Shown piece by piece: positions 1 to 8,212 of a DNA stretch of 15,321 nt (positions within the stretch are counted from its first letter, which is position 1; each line of letters begins with the position of its first letter). The DNA is taken from positions 1 to 15,321 of the forward strand of contig JAITBC010000237.1 in NCBI GenBank assembly GCA_031283785.1, read 5' to 3'. This stretch comes from Tannerella sp. (GTDB taxonomy: Bacteria > Bacteroidota > Bacteroidia > Bacteroidales > Tannerellaceae). The position numbers and the translations under genes were made by a program. The notes beneath the pieces were generated by a model. The model made no database searches and was not told where the DNA came from. It saw only the letters and a program-made list of their open reading frames with translations.

Positions 1-2
1 TG

Positions 3-761
3 AAGGAGCTGGTCAATAAATATAACCCTGATATTTTCTGGACTGACGGAGAGTGGGACTATACTTCCGAGAGGCTGAAAAGTACGGATTTCCTTGCATG
101 GCTGTATAACGAATCGCCCGTCAAAGAGACGGTTGTGGTAAATGATCGCTGGGGAAAAGAAACGCGCAGCAAGCATGGCGGTTTTTATACAACCGAATAT
201 GATCTGGTGCATAGCGATAATGTGAAGGGAACAAGAATATATCATACATGGGAAGAGTGTCGTGGTATAGGACATTCATTCGGCTATAACCGAAACGAGA
301 ACCTGGAGGATTACAGCTCGTCGGAAGAACTTGTACACATGCTTGTTGAAAAAGTTGCTTTGGGAGGTAACCTGCTGCTGAATGTAGGTCCTACTGCCGA
401 CGGACGTATACCGGCGATTATGCAACAGCGGCTTTCGGATATGGGGAAATGGCTGAAAGTGAACGGAGAAGCTATCTATGCGACGAAGCCTTGGGACGCA
501 GCGTCAAAAAATGCGGATATATCCGCCGTATATACGACGAAAGGCAGCGATTTATACATTATTTTTACAAAATATCCGGCAAAGGGCGTAACGATAAGTG
601 GCGTTGCTAAAAAACCGGCATCGGTTAAACTGTTGGGTTCGGACGTTAAAGTGTCATATGTCGCTAACGGCAAGAATCTGACAATTCGACCGCCATTACT
701 GATGATGGGGCAATCCCCCTGCAATTATGCATGGGTATTTAAAGTATCGGGATGCCTGTAG
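3..761 (+). CDS. Alpha-L-fucosidase (GH29), C-terminal part, 5' end outside window
   Basis: The frame is open from base 3, so the gene begins before the window; 252 codons are visible. It is recognised as a GH29 alpha-L-fucosidase, an exo-enzyme that releases terminal L-fucose with retention of configuration. The segment NPDIFWTDGEWD (visible residues 8-19) carries the Asp of the W-x-D-G-E-W motif (codon 45-47), the family's usual nucleophile. Downstream are the typical GYNRNE, GGNLLLNVGPTADGRIP and WLKVNGEAIYATKPW blocks that close the catalytic barrel. The last ~75 residues look like the small C-terminal beta-sandwich of fucosidases. A GTG at 135 is an internal codon, not the start. No frameshift is visible. 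The family assignment is firm; the linkage and natural substrate cannot be told from this fragment. Confidence 0.93.
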   Translation, partial: KELVNKYNPDIFWTDGEWDYTSERLKSTDFLAWLYNESPVKETVVVNDRWGKETRSKHGGFYTTEYDLVHSDNVKGTRIYHTWEECRGIGHSFGYNRNENLEDYSSSEELVHMLVEKVALGGNLLLNVGPTADGRIPAIMQQRLSDMGKWLKVNGEAIYATKPWDAASKNADISAVYTTKGSDLYIIFTKYPAKGVTISGVAKKPASVKLLGSDVKVSYVANGKNLTIRPPLLMMGQSPCNYAWVFKVSGCL

Positions 762-766
762 CTTTT

Positions 767-800
767 AAAAACCGTAAACGGGTTTTCGGGTTATTTTTTT
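767..800 (+). terminator. Possible rho-independent terminator after fucosidase
   Basis: AAAACC (768-773) and GGTTTT (781-786) can pair around a 7-nt loop, and a T-rich run ending in seven Ts (794-800) follows after a short gap. The stem is short and A/T-rich, so this is a moderate call. It would separate the fucosidase from the downstream metal-efflux locus. Confidence 0.45.
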
Positions 801-858
801 AATATCTGACGGAGTAAATTTTTTACATTTATTTGAGTGGTTTCCGGTAAGTTTGTGT

Positions 859-866
859 TATCTTTG
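859..866 (+). promoter_or_regulatory. Candidate Bacteroides-type -7 element before the efflux locus
   Basis: TATCTTTG matches the Bacteroidota primary-sigma -7 consensus TAnnTTTG exactly and lies 20 bp before the ATG of the small His-rich protein gene. A TTTG occurs at 832-835, but the 23-bp spacer is slightly longer than the usual 19-21. This is the most likely promoter of the efflux locus, given the possible terminator upstream. The rest of the 125-bp gap shows nothing else clear, and no metal-regulator operator was recognised. Confidence 0.5.
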
Positions 867-886
867 CCAGACTATTTTAGTTACGG

Positions 887-1234
887 ATGAGACAAACAAT
901 GGTAAAAACGGGCAAATGGATGCTGGTAGTTCTTTTTCTGATCTACTACCTGTCGTCTACATCCTTTTACCATACGCATTATTTCAGTTGGGGCACCGTT
1001 ACCCACTCGCATATTTTTTTTCCGTTTGGCGATAACCCTGCGGCTAACCATAACCATACGCCGAGACAGTGTGTGACAATTCAACTCCTGTCGCATATCC
1101 TCCTGACGTTCCTGACCGTTGCGGTGTTATTTATGGTAGCACAAGTCTGCCGGATATATATTCCGGTCAGGCGATACATATCCCATATACATCTTATTAC
1201 ATTACCGCTCAGGGCGCCTCCCGTCCGGAATTAG
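887..1234 (+). CDS. Small His-rich (HxH) two-helix membrane protein, function unknown
   Basis: The 115-aa product has two predicted membrane segments (about residues 11-27 and 69-88). The loop between them is rich in His: HTH (29-31), HSH (40-42) and HNH (55-57), with a further HIH at 100-102 after the second helix. If the N-terminus is cytoplasmic, the first three motifs face the periplasm. Small proteins of this appearance occur in other Bacteroidota, but I do not know a characterised function. Its position at the head of the RND efflux genes, 89 bp before the adaptor, suggests a role in binding or sensing the exported metal; this is inference. The ATG at 887 was chosen because it sits 20 bp after a good -7 element; ATG 899 is an in-frame alternative. 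Another frame (853-1035) overlaps but lacks coherent features. Confidence 0.7.
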   Translation: MRQTMVKTGKWMLVVLFLIYYLSSTSFYHTHYFSWGTVTHSHIFFPFGDNPAANHNHTPRQCVTIQLLSHILLTFLTVAVLFMVAQVCRIYIPVRRYISHIHLITLPLRAPPVRN

Positions 1235-1279
1235 AAATATTTGAAGATAGCCGCGCAATTTATAATTGACGGAAGCAGA

Positions 1280-1309
1280 TAGTTTTGTAATTCATAATTT
1301 ATAATTCAT
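1280..1309 (+). promoter_or_regulatory. Possible internal promoter and A/T-rich direct repeat before adaptor gene
   Basis: TAGTTTTG at 1280-1287 matches TAnnTTTG, and TAATTCAT occurs twice, 14 bp apart (1288-1295 and 1302-1309), just before the adaptor start. No well-spaced -33 TTTG is evident, so this is only a candidate for a second transcription start. The rest of 1235-1323 shows nothing more. Confidence 0.3.
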
Positions 1310-1323
1310 TAATTTATACTTCA

Positions 1324-2427
1324 ATGAAGAGTCTTATCATACCGGTATGCCTGCTGGTGTTGTTTGGTTGCGGAAATCATTCCGGTAACGATGACGCAGG
1401 CAGCAAACAATTTATAATCGAAGGAAATCAAATCACTGTGCCGGAAAACGCGCCGGTGTTACATAAAATAAAAATCCAAAATGCCGAAACAGGCAATTAT
1501 CAACTTGCTTTTTCCGCTGCGGGAACGGTGCAAGCTATTCCTGCGCAGTATGCCGAAATAGCATCGCCTTTTGCCGGACGTATTGTTAAATCTTTTGTAC
1601 GGCTGGGACAGAAAATCACTTCCGGCAGTCCGGTTTTCGAAATCATTTCGCCGTCCTTTTCCGAAGCGGGTAAAGCGTATTTTCAGGCGAAGCAGGAAAT
1701 GGAACTTGCCCTGAAACATCTGAATCGCGAACGGGATTTATTAGCAAATAAAGTCGGCGTAGCCAGAGAAGTCGAAGAAGCCGAAGCGAACTACGAACTC
1801 CGTAAGAACGATTACGAGCAGGCTTTGGCAGCAATGCAAGTTTATCAGGTTACGGACGGCGTTCCCGGACAATCCCTGATTGTGCGTTCCCCGATAGCCG
1901 GCGAAGTGTTAAAAAACAATATTGTCACCGGTCAGTACATACAGGAGGATGCCGGATCCCTGGCGATTGTCGCCGATTTGGACAAGGTATGGGTAACAGC
2001 CCATGTCAAGGAAAAAGACATTCCCGCGCTTGATCGTATTTCGGATATCAGGATAGATATGGACGCCTTGCCCGGTACGCCTGTCACAGGTACGATTTAT
2101 TATACAGGCGGAATACTGGACGAAGAAACCCGTTCGATAGAAGTGATTATCCAGTGCGATAACCGCGAACGAAAAATAAAGCCGTATATGTACGGGACAG
2201 TCCGCTTTATCACTGTGCCGTTGCGGGATGTTATCGTTCCCAACTCCGCTATTTTGCAGAACGAAGGATCCCTTTACGTAATCGTGAGTGAGGACGGGAA
2301 CAAATTCCGGAAAGCCAATGTAACGGTTTGTCCCGCCGGAGAGATGCAGACTGCCGTTCTTTCCGGCGTCAGCGAAGGAGAAAAGATTGTCGCCGAAGGT
2401 GCATTTTACTTTATAGACGCTCGATAA
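1324..2427 (+). CDS. RND efflux periplasmic adaptor, CzcB/CusB type (membrane fusion protein), lipoprotein
   Basis: The product is 367 aa, a normal length for heavy-metal RND adaptors. The N-terminus is a lipoprotein signal with lipobox LFGC (Cys16), so the mature protein is lipid-anchored facing the periplasm. Residues ~70-105 (ASPFAGRIVKSFVRLGQKI) form the first half of the lipoyl/barrel-sandwich domain. Residues ~115-175 form a charged alpha-helical hairpin (coiled coil) that would meet the outer-membrane channel, and ~185-215 (SPIAGEVLKNNIVTGQYI) complete the lipoyl fold. Beta-barrel and membrane-proximal domains follow (VWVTAHVKEKDIP; VPNSAILQNEGSLYVIV). It would couple the inner-membrane pump to the TolC-like channel and may hand metal to the pump. 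The pump ATG lies 3 nt after its stop codon, so the two are co-transcribed. The sequence does not show CusB-like N-terminal Met clusters. Confidence 0.92.
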   Translation: MKSLIIPVCLLVLFGCGNHSGNDDAGSKQFIIEGNQITVPENAPVLHKIKIQNAETGNYQLAFSAAGTVQAIPAQYAEIASPFAGRIVKSFVRLGQKITSGSPVFEIISPSFSEAGKAYFQAKQEMELALKHLNRERDLLANKVGVAREVEEAEANYELRKNDYEQALAAMQVYQVTDGVPGQSLIVRSPIAGEVLKNNIVTGQYIQEDAGSLAIVADLDKVWVTAHVKEKDIPALDRISDIRIDMDALPGTPVTGTIYYTGGILDEETRSIEVIIQCDNRERKIKPYMYGTVRFITVPLRDVIVPNSAILQNEGSLYVIVSEDGNKFRKANVTVCPAGEMQTAVLSGVSEGEKIVAEGAFYFIDAR

Positions 2428-2430
2428 GCC

Positions 2431-5400
2431 ATGTTGAAAAAGATTATTTTTGTTTCGATACGTCGGCGGGGGTTGATGTTTGTATTGTTCCTGTTCCTTG
2501 CATTGACAGGTTATTATGCATGGACACAATTGGCTATTGACGCCTATCCCGATATTGCCGATACGACGGTTCAGATCGTGACGCAAGTGCCCGGGCTGGC
2601 TGCCGAAGAGATAGAACAACAGATAAGTATATCTATCGAACGGGCGATGAGCGGCTTACCCGGACTGAACGTGATGCGCAGCAAGAACACGTTCGGACTC
2701 TCGACGGTTATCCTGGTTTTTGACGACGGCATTGAAGATTACTGGGCACGCCAGCGCGTCAGAGAACGCCTGACCGAAGTAGAACTGCCTTATGATGCCG
2801 TTCCCGAACTGAATCCTCTGACCTCTCCCACAGGTGAGATTTTCCGTTATATCATTGAAAGCGACCGATTAAGCCTGCGCGAAGTAACCGACTTGCACAA
2901 ATGGGTGATTATCCCGCGTTTACGCCGGATAACAGGTATTGCAGATGTAAGCAATTACGGGGGTATCACGACCCAATACCAGATAGAAGCCGATCCTTAT
3001 AGAATGGATAAATATGGAATCACATTGAACGATATCACCGAAAAAGTAGAGGAAAATAACGCAAACGCCGGAGGCAGCATACTTAGTCGAGGCGATTTGA
3101 GCTACGTGATACGGGGAATCGGATTAGTGAGAGACCTTGAAGATCTGGGGCGCATCGTAATTAAAACGGTCAATGGGACGCCTGTTTACCTGGACGATAT
3201 CGGCGTCTTGAAATACGGTACGCTTGAGCGGAAAGGCGTACTGGGATTCATTGATGATACGCGCGATTACGACGACAGCGTAGAAGGTATCGTGCAGATG
3301 CTTCGCGGCGAGAATCCTTCGCGGGTACTGAAAGAAATTCATCATGCAGTGAACGAACTCAACAACGGAATCCTGCCCGAAGGTACGCGTATCCACCCTT
3401 TCATGGATCGTACGGAATTGGTGAATACTACCCTGAACACCGTTTCACATACGCTTATGGCCGGGATGACCCTGGTAATTCTGGTATTGATACTTTTCCT
3501 CCGCAGTTGGCGAGGCGCATTGTTAGTGGCGATGACCATTCCCTTCTCCCTGCTTATCGCCTTTATCCTGATGCACGTTACCGATATTCCGGCCAACCTG
3601 CTTTCGTTAGGCGCTATCGATTTCGGAATCCTCGTAGACGGCGCTATTGTGATGATGGAAACGATATTGAAAAAGCGGGAAAGCCACCCGAACGAAACGT
3701 TAAAGGAAAGTGCCATCCACGAACGTGCGACGGAGGTCGCCCGCCCCATCTTTTTCTCTACGCTCATCATCATTACGGCTTATCTGCCGTTGTTTGCTTT
3801 CGAACATATCGAGCGTAAACTGTTTACGCCAATGGCTTATACGGTAGGTTACGCCTTGCTGGGCGCATTGGCCGTAGCCCTTTTTCTCATTCCCGGCCTG
3901 GCTTTCTACGCTTATATGAAGCCGAAAAAGATGTACCGGAATAAATGGCTGGAGACGTGGACGGAGATTTACCACAAACAGACGGTCCGTTTGTTGGGAA
4001 AACCTGAACAGATAGCCTTGTCTTTACTGCTTATCCTTGTCGCTGCAGGCATCCTGAGTTTCACGGTTGGGAAAGACTTCCTGCCGCCGCTGGACGAAGG
4101 TTCGATATGGATACAGGTACAACTCCCTCCGGGTATTTCCATTGAAAAATCGAAAGAAATGGGTGCGGAGTTACGGCGGACGCTGAAAGAATTTGAAGAA
4201 GTGACATACGTGATGACGCAGGTAGGCCGTGATGACGAAGGTGCGGAAGCGTTTTCCCTTTCACACGTGGAATGTGGGATTGGATTGAAGCCGTATAATA
4301 CGTGGAGGAGTGGGATGACAAAAGCTGAATTGATTGAAGCCATGTCGGCGAAACTCTCGTCCATGCCCGGTTATTCGGTCGGTTTCTCACAACCGATTAT
4401 CGACATGGTGATGGATCAGGTAGCCGGTGCACACAGCGATTTGGCATTGAAAATCTACGGCGACGACATTCCCGGAACGCGGCTTATTGCCGACAGTGTG
4501 GCCGGGATATTGAAGAAGATACCCGGAGCCGTCGATGTAGCCGTCGACCAGGAACCGCCGCTTCCGCAGCTGCAAATTGTCGCCGACCGCGAACGTATTG
4601 CCCGTTATGGTTTGAACGTCTCGGACGTGACGGATTTGATTGAACTTGCTATCGGCGGCGCTTCCATTTCGCGTATTTACTCAGGAAATAAGAGTTACGA
4701 CGTCATCTGCCGTTTCGGTGAAGAACATCGAAATTCCCCGGAGAAAATCGGGAATCTGCTTCTGACGACGGCTTCCGGTGCGAAAATTTCTCTTTCGCAG
4801 GTAGCGGAAATCAAGACTACGACCGGCGCCAGTACGATTACCCGCGAGATGAACGAACGTCACCTGACGGTTCGTGTAAATCTGCGAGGGGCTGACTTGA
4901 CGGGCTTTCTGAACAAAGCCGATGCTGCTATTCGCGAAGAAATACAGTACGACCACAGCCGTTACAGCTTCAAATGGGCGGGACAGTTCGAGAACCAGAG
5001 CCGCGCTTACAGGCGCCTGGCCGTTGTTATCCCGTTGGCTTTGGGAGTGATGCTATTGTTGCTGTTCGGCGCAACCGGAAAATTCCGACAGGCAGCGCTG
5101 ATGATGTGCGTTGTCCCCCTGGCCGTGTTTGGAGGCATGCTTGCGTTGAACCTGAGAGGTATGACACTCAACGTATCATCCGCCGTAGGATTTATAGCCC
5201 TGATAGGCGTAGCGATACAAAATGGGGTGATCATGATTTCGCATATTAACAACTTGCGCAAGGATGGTCATGGACTGGAAAAAGCGGTAACGGAAGGCGC
5301 GTGTCACCGTTTCCGTCCGGTATTGATGACGGCTTCGGTAGCCATTCTCGGACTGTTACCGGCATCAGTCAGCACCGGTATAGGTTCGGATGTGCAACGC

Positions 5401-5511
5401 CCCTTAGCTACGGTCATCGTTTACGGATTGCTTTCCGCAACCGTTATTACCTTATATATCCTTCCGTCGCTCTATTACTTGATGGAAAAGAGACGGGACA
5501 ACGTGAATTAG
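2431..5511 (+). CDS. Heavy-metal efflux RND permease, CzcA/CusA family
   Basis: The 1026-aa product is full length for the HME-RND family of proton/metal antiporters in the inner membrane. TM1 lies near residues 14-32, and two large periplasmic loops (~35-335 and ~550-860) follow the usual duplicated plan with two TM bundles. TM4 has GAIDFGILVDGAIVMMET with Asp397, Asp403 and Glu410, matching the spacing of the proton-relay acids Asp402/Asp408/Glu415 of CzcA. By hand alignment the CusA copper/silver methionines 573, 623 and 672 correspond to Gln562, His612 and Asp662, so a divalent cation is the more likely substrate; Met659 and Met661 lie close by. The start at 2431 puts a Lys/Arg-rich N-terminus before TM1 and gives tight coupling to the adaptor gene. 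The exact metal remains uncertain. Confidence 0.95.
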   Translation: MLKKIIFVSIRRRGLMFVLFLFLALTGYYAWTQLAIDAYPDIADTTVQIVTQVPGLAAEEIEQQISISIERAMSGLPGLNVMRSKNTFGLSTVILVFDDGIEDYWARQRVRERLTEVELPYDAVPELNPLTSPTGEIFRYIIESDRLSLREVTDLHKWVIIPRLRRITGIADVSNYGGITTQYQIEADPYRMDKYGITLNDITEKVEENNANAGGSILSRGDLSYVIRGIGLVRDLEDLGRIVIKTVNGTPVYLDDIGVLKYGTLERKGVLGFIDDTRDYDDSVEGIVQMLRGENPSRVLKEIHHAVNELNNGILPEGTRIHPFMDRTELVNTTLNTVSHTLMAGMTLVILVLILFLRSWRGALLVAMTIPFSLLIAFILMHVTDIPANLLSLGAIDFGILVDGAIVMMETILKKRESHPNETLKESAIHERATEVARPIFFSTLIIITAYLPLFAFEHIERKLFTPMAYTVGYALLGALAVALFLIPGLAFYAYMKPKKMYRNKWLETWTEIYHKQTVRLLGKPEQIALSLLLILVAAGILSFTVGKDFLPPLDEGSIWIQVQLPPGISIEKSKEMGAELRRTLKEFEEVTYVMTQVGRDDEGAEAFSLSHVECGIGLKPYNTWRSGMTKAELIEAMSAKLSSMPGYSVGFSQPIIDMVMDQVAGAHSDLALKIYGDDIPGTRLIADSVAGILKKIPGAVDVAVDQEPPLPQLQIVADRERIARYGLNVSDVTDLIELAIGGASISRIYSGNKSYDVICRFGEEHRNSPEKIGNLLLTTASGAKISLSQVAEIKTTTGASTITREMNERHLTVRVNLRGADLTGFLNKADAAIREEIQYDHSRYSFKWAGQFENQSRAYRRLAVVIPLALGVMLLLLFGATGKFRQAALMMCVVPLAVFGGMLALNLRGMTLNVSSAVGFIALIGVAIQNGVIMISHINNLRKDGHGLEKAVTEGACHRFRPVLMTASVAILGLLPASVSTGIGSDVQRPLATVIVYGLLSATVITLYILPSLYYLMEKRRDNVN

Positions 5512-5540
5512 ACAAATTTATGCGTCTCACACGGGAATAC

Positions 5541-5557
5541 ACCCCTTAGGCTGGGGT
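5541..5557 (+). other. Small hairpin in the pump-channel intergenic gap
   Basis: ACCCC (5541-5545) and GGGGT (5553-5557) form a 5-bp, GC-rich stem with a 7-nt loop in the 84-bp gap between pump and channel genes. No T-run follows, so it is not a standard terminator; it could be an mRNA processing or stability element, or chance. Nothing else, including no TAnnTTTG promoter element, was found in this gap. Confidence 0.3.
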
Positions 5558-5595
5558 ATAATATCGGGTATTTATTCGAAATTAATTATTAAAGC

Positions 5596-6930
5596 ATGGA
5601 ACATATATTTATTAACCGTCAATTATCATTTAATATGCATCATATATTGTTTGTCGCTCGTTATTTATCTTTTGTCATTGTTTTACTGTACATTTGTCAA
5701 TCCATAAATTCGCAGGAACCGGAGAGAATGCAGCAACCGATTGATTATAAAACATACATGGACAGGGTATGGAGGCAGAATCTGGGTTATGCCGCGGAGA
5801 GGCTTAATCCGGACATTGCCGAAGCCGGAATAAAGGCGGCGAAGGTGTTCAACGATCCTTCGCTGAGCGTGGAATATGCCGATAACGACGACCGTCGCCT
5901 GAAAATGGGACGGTCGGTTTCGGTAGAATTGAGTAAAACGTTTTCCGCCGGTAAGCGAAGTGCAAATATCGAGCTTGCCCAAAGCGAAAAGGATTTGAAC
6001 GAAGCCTTACTGGAAGACTATTTCCACCGCTTACGCGCCGAAGCTACATTGACTTATCTCGAAGCTGTTAAGCAGTCGGAGCTTTATTACCTCAAGGAAA
6101 ATACCTGCAGCAATATCCACCGACTGGCGGCGGGCGACAGTATCCGGTTTGCATTGGGCAAAATCACTCAGGTGGACGCCGTACAAAGTAAGGTGGAAGC
6201 GGAAATTGCATCCGGCGAACTGGCCCGGGCGCGGACGGAACTGTATAATGTTTATGCTTCGCTGGGACTGTGGACGGGCGTTTTCGACAGAGACGTCCTT
6301 TACCTCCCGTCCGAGCGTTTGCCGATGAGGGAGGAACGTTCGTTCGACAGCGGCAAACTCCTGCAAGCGGCGTTGGAGAATCGTGCGGATTTGGCGGCCG
6401 CCATGAAAAATGTTGAGGTAGCCCGGAAAGCATTAAAAGTGACGCAACGTGAGCGCAATATAGATTTCGACATTGTATTGGGTTACAATTACAATACCGA
6501 AGTCAGGAATGAAATAGCGCCTGCACCACGATTCAACGGCGTCACGGCAGGCATTTCCATACCGTTGAAATTTTCCAGTACGAACAAAGCCGCCGTGCAG
6601 GCTGCCGGTTTTCGTAAACGTCAAGCGGAACTCAATTACCGACAAGCCGAACTTGAGGTGCAGACTTCCGTGATGCAAAGCCTGCGGCTGTATCGCTCGT
6701 CGCTCGAACAGGTGAAACGCTACGAAGACGGTCTGCTGGATGACGCCCGCTCGGTGCTCGAAGGGAAAATATACAGTTACGAACGAGGAGAGACTTCCCG
6801 GCTGGAAGTGCTTGTTGCCCAACAAACCTACAACGAATTGCGTACCGCATATATAGAAACGCTATTCGGCAGCATCGCCGCACTTGTCGAGTTGGAACGG
6901 AGTGTCGGAATCTGGGATATAGAACTGTAA
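5596..6930 (+). CDS. TolC-family outer-membrane efflux channel (CzcC/CusC type)
   Basis: The 444-aa product resembles outer-membrane factors of metal RND pumps. It has an N-terminal signal peptide (hydrophobic core about residues 21-37, then QSINSQEP), the N-terminal segment FNDPSLSVEYADNDD, and SVELSKTFSAGKRSANIELAQSE, typical of the CzcC-like branch of the OEP family. Two long amphipathic helical repeats follow (about 110-225 and 330-425), which in the trimer form the periplasmic tunnel. It would accept cations from the pump-adaptor complex and release them outside the cell. The ATG at 5635 (residue 14) is a credible alternative start giving a shorter, more usual signal peptide; neither start has a clear Shine-Dalgarno site. 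The 84-bp gap after the pump shows no promoter, so one transcript with the pump is likely. Confidence 0.9.
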   Translation: MEHIFINRQLSFNMHHILFVARYLSFVIVLLYICQSINSQEPERMQQPIDYKTYMDRVWRQNLGYAAERLNPDIAEAGIKAAKVFNDPSLSVEYADNDDRRLKMGRSVSVELSKTFSAGKRSANIELAQSEKDLNEALLEDYFHRLRAEATLTYLEAVKQSELYYLKENTCSNIHRLAAGDSIRFALGKITQVDAVQSKVEAEIASGELARARTELYNVYASLGLWTGVFDRDVLYLPSERLPMREERSFDSGKLLQAALENRADLAAAMKNVEVARKALKVTQRERNIDFDIVLGYNYNTEVRNEIAPAPRFNGVTAGISIPLKFSSTNKAAVQAAGFRKRQAELNYRQAELEVQTSVMQSLRLYRSSLEQVKRYEDGLLDDARSVLEGKIYSYERGETSRLEVLVAQQTYNELRTAYIETLFGSIAALVELERSVGIWDIEL

Positions 6931-6982
6931 TTCCCGTTGAGAGATGATGAAGACTAACAATCATAAATAAGTACTATATATC

Positions 6983-8149
6983 ATGAAAACGGCGTGTTTA
7001 AGCATTTTTATTTTGTTGTTTGCCGGCTGCGGCGGGCAAACCGACTGGAGAAGGAAGACGGAAGTTACCTTGCACGATGCTGTTCTGCAACATGCGGAAT
7101 GGGCGATGCGGCAATTGCCCGAAACGATAACGAATTATGCCTGCCCCCGTAGCGCGGGAGGCATACACGATTTTTATTCCGAAGGTGATTACTGGTGGCC
7201 GAATCCCGACGATCCTGACGGGCCGTATATCCGCCGTGACGGGGAAACGAATCCTGAAAATTTTACGGCGCACAGGCTGGCGATGATACGTTTCAGTAAA
7301 ATCGTCGGTTATCTTGCTTCGGCGTATCTTGTTACCGGAAACGAAAAATATGCGGAACATGCATTCTTGCACATCCGGGCATGGTTTGTGGATGAAGATA
7401 CGAGGATGAATCCCAGCCTGCTTTATGCTCAGGCTATCAAGGGCGTCGTTACGGGGCGGGGTGTCGGTATTATCGACACCATCCACCTGATGGAAGTCGT
7501 TCAGGGTATTCTATGCATGAAAAATGCACGGTGTATTCAGTCGGACGATTTGCGGGCGGTGAAACGGTGGTTTGCCGATTATCTGGCATGGCTGGTTCAT
7601 CATCCGTATGGCGTCGACGAGATGAATGCGCAGAACAACCACGCTACTTGCTGGGTGATGCAGGTAGCTGCCTTTGCGCGTCTGACGGGCGACGAACACC
7701 TGCTCGGATTGTGCCGCACGCAATACAGGGAAATTCTTTTACCTCAGCAAATGGCATCCGACGGCAGTTTCCCGAAAGAACTTGCACGGACGAAACCTTA
7801 CGGTTATTCGCTTTTCAACCTCGACGCCATGGTTGCCGTCTGCCGGATACTTTCCGTCGATGGCGACGACCTTTGGGAGTACACTCTGCCCGGAGGACAG
7901 AATATGAGGAAAGGGATTGACTTCATGCTTCCGTATATTTGCGACAAACAAACATGGATGTTACCGCCTGATGTGATGTATTGGGACGAATGGCCGATTG
8001 CTCATCCTGCACTTATTTTTGCTGCAGCCCGATACGACGACGACGTGTGTTTCGATACGTGGCGAAAGCTCGAACATTACCCCGTCGTCAGCGAAGTAGA
8101 ACGTAACCTGCCCATCCGGAACCCGTTGATTTGGATGATTGAGGAATGA
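6983..8149 (+). CDS. Alginate-lyase superfamily lipoprotein (possible polysaccharide lyase)
   Basis: The 388-aa product starts with a lipoprotein signal ending in FAGC (Cys16), so it is likely exported and anchored to a membrane. The segment DYWWPNPDDPDGPYIRRDGE (69-88) and the motif NNH (218-220) are hallmarks of alginate_lyase-domain proteins with an alpha/alpha toroid fold. Arg269 and the Tyr273/Tyr275 pair in ELARTKPYGYS would be candidates for the remaining catalytic residues, by analogy with the Asn-His-Arg-Tyr set of A1-III lyases. Such enzymes cleave uronic-acid polymers by beta-elimination. The domain is broad (PL5, PL38 and uncharacterised groups), so alginate itself is not assured. 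It lies 52 bp after the efflux channel gene on the same strand with no promoter element seen, so read-through is possible. The gene ends inside a palindrome at 8143-8153. Confidence 0.83.
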   Translation: MKTACLSIFILLFAGCGGQTDWRRKTEVTLHDAVLQHAEWAMRQLPETITNYACPRSAGGIHDFYSEGDYWWPNPDDPDGPYIRRDGETNPENFTAHRLAMIRFSKIVGYLASAYLVTGNEKYAEHAFLHIRAWFVDEDTRMNPSLLYAQAIKGVVTGRGVGIIDTIHLMEVVQGILCMKNARCIQSDDLRAVKRWFADYLAWLVHHPYGVDEMNAQNNHATCWVMQVAAFARLTGDEHLLGLCRTQYREILLPQQMASDGSFPKELARTKPYGYSLFNLDAMVAVCRILSVDGDDLWEYTLPGGQNMRKGIDFMLPYICDKQTWMLPPDVMYWDEWPIAHPALIFAAARYDDDVCFDTWRKLEHYPVVSEVERNLPIRNPLIWMIEE

Positions 8150-8212
8150 TTCCCAAATACGGCCTGTCAGACTGTTTTACAACAATCTGACAGGTCCCGA
8201 CATTCCTGTCGG
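8143..8212. terminator. Palindrome cluster at convergent junction, probable bidirectional terminator
   Basis: Three inverted repeats sit back to back. GGAATgATTCC (8143-8153) overlaps the lyase stop codon. A long hairpin spans 8161-8196: arms 8161-8176 and 8181-8196 pair at 15 of 16 positions (one G-T pair, one C/A mismatch), and the 4-nt loop (8177-8180) contains the stop codon of the minus-strand gene. CCGACA-ttcc-TGTCGG (8197-8212) lies inside the 3' end of the minus-strand coding region. No long T-tract follows on either strand, so termination is inferred from the strong stem and the convergent position. Confidence 0.65.

Noticed and set aside
1..761. Fucosidase as a truncated pseudogene
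   Set aside because: The frame is open to the left window edge with intact motifs; the missing 5' part is simply outside the window.
853..1035. Alternative plus-strand frame (60 codons) overlapping the His-rich gene
   Set aside because: The 887-1234 frame has coherent TM helices and HxH motifs; this one begins before the predicted transcription start and shows no features.
1909..2619. Minus-strand open frame (236 codons) across the adaptor-pump boundary
   Set aside because: It is antisense to two strongly supported genes and has no family features.
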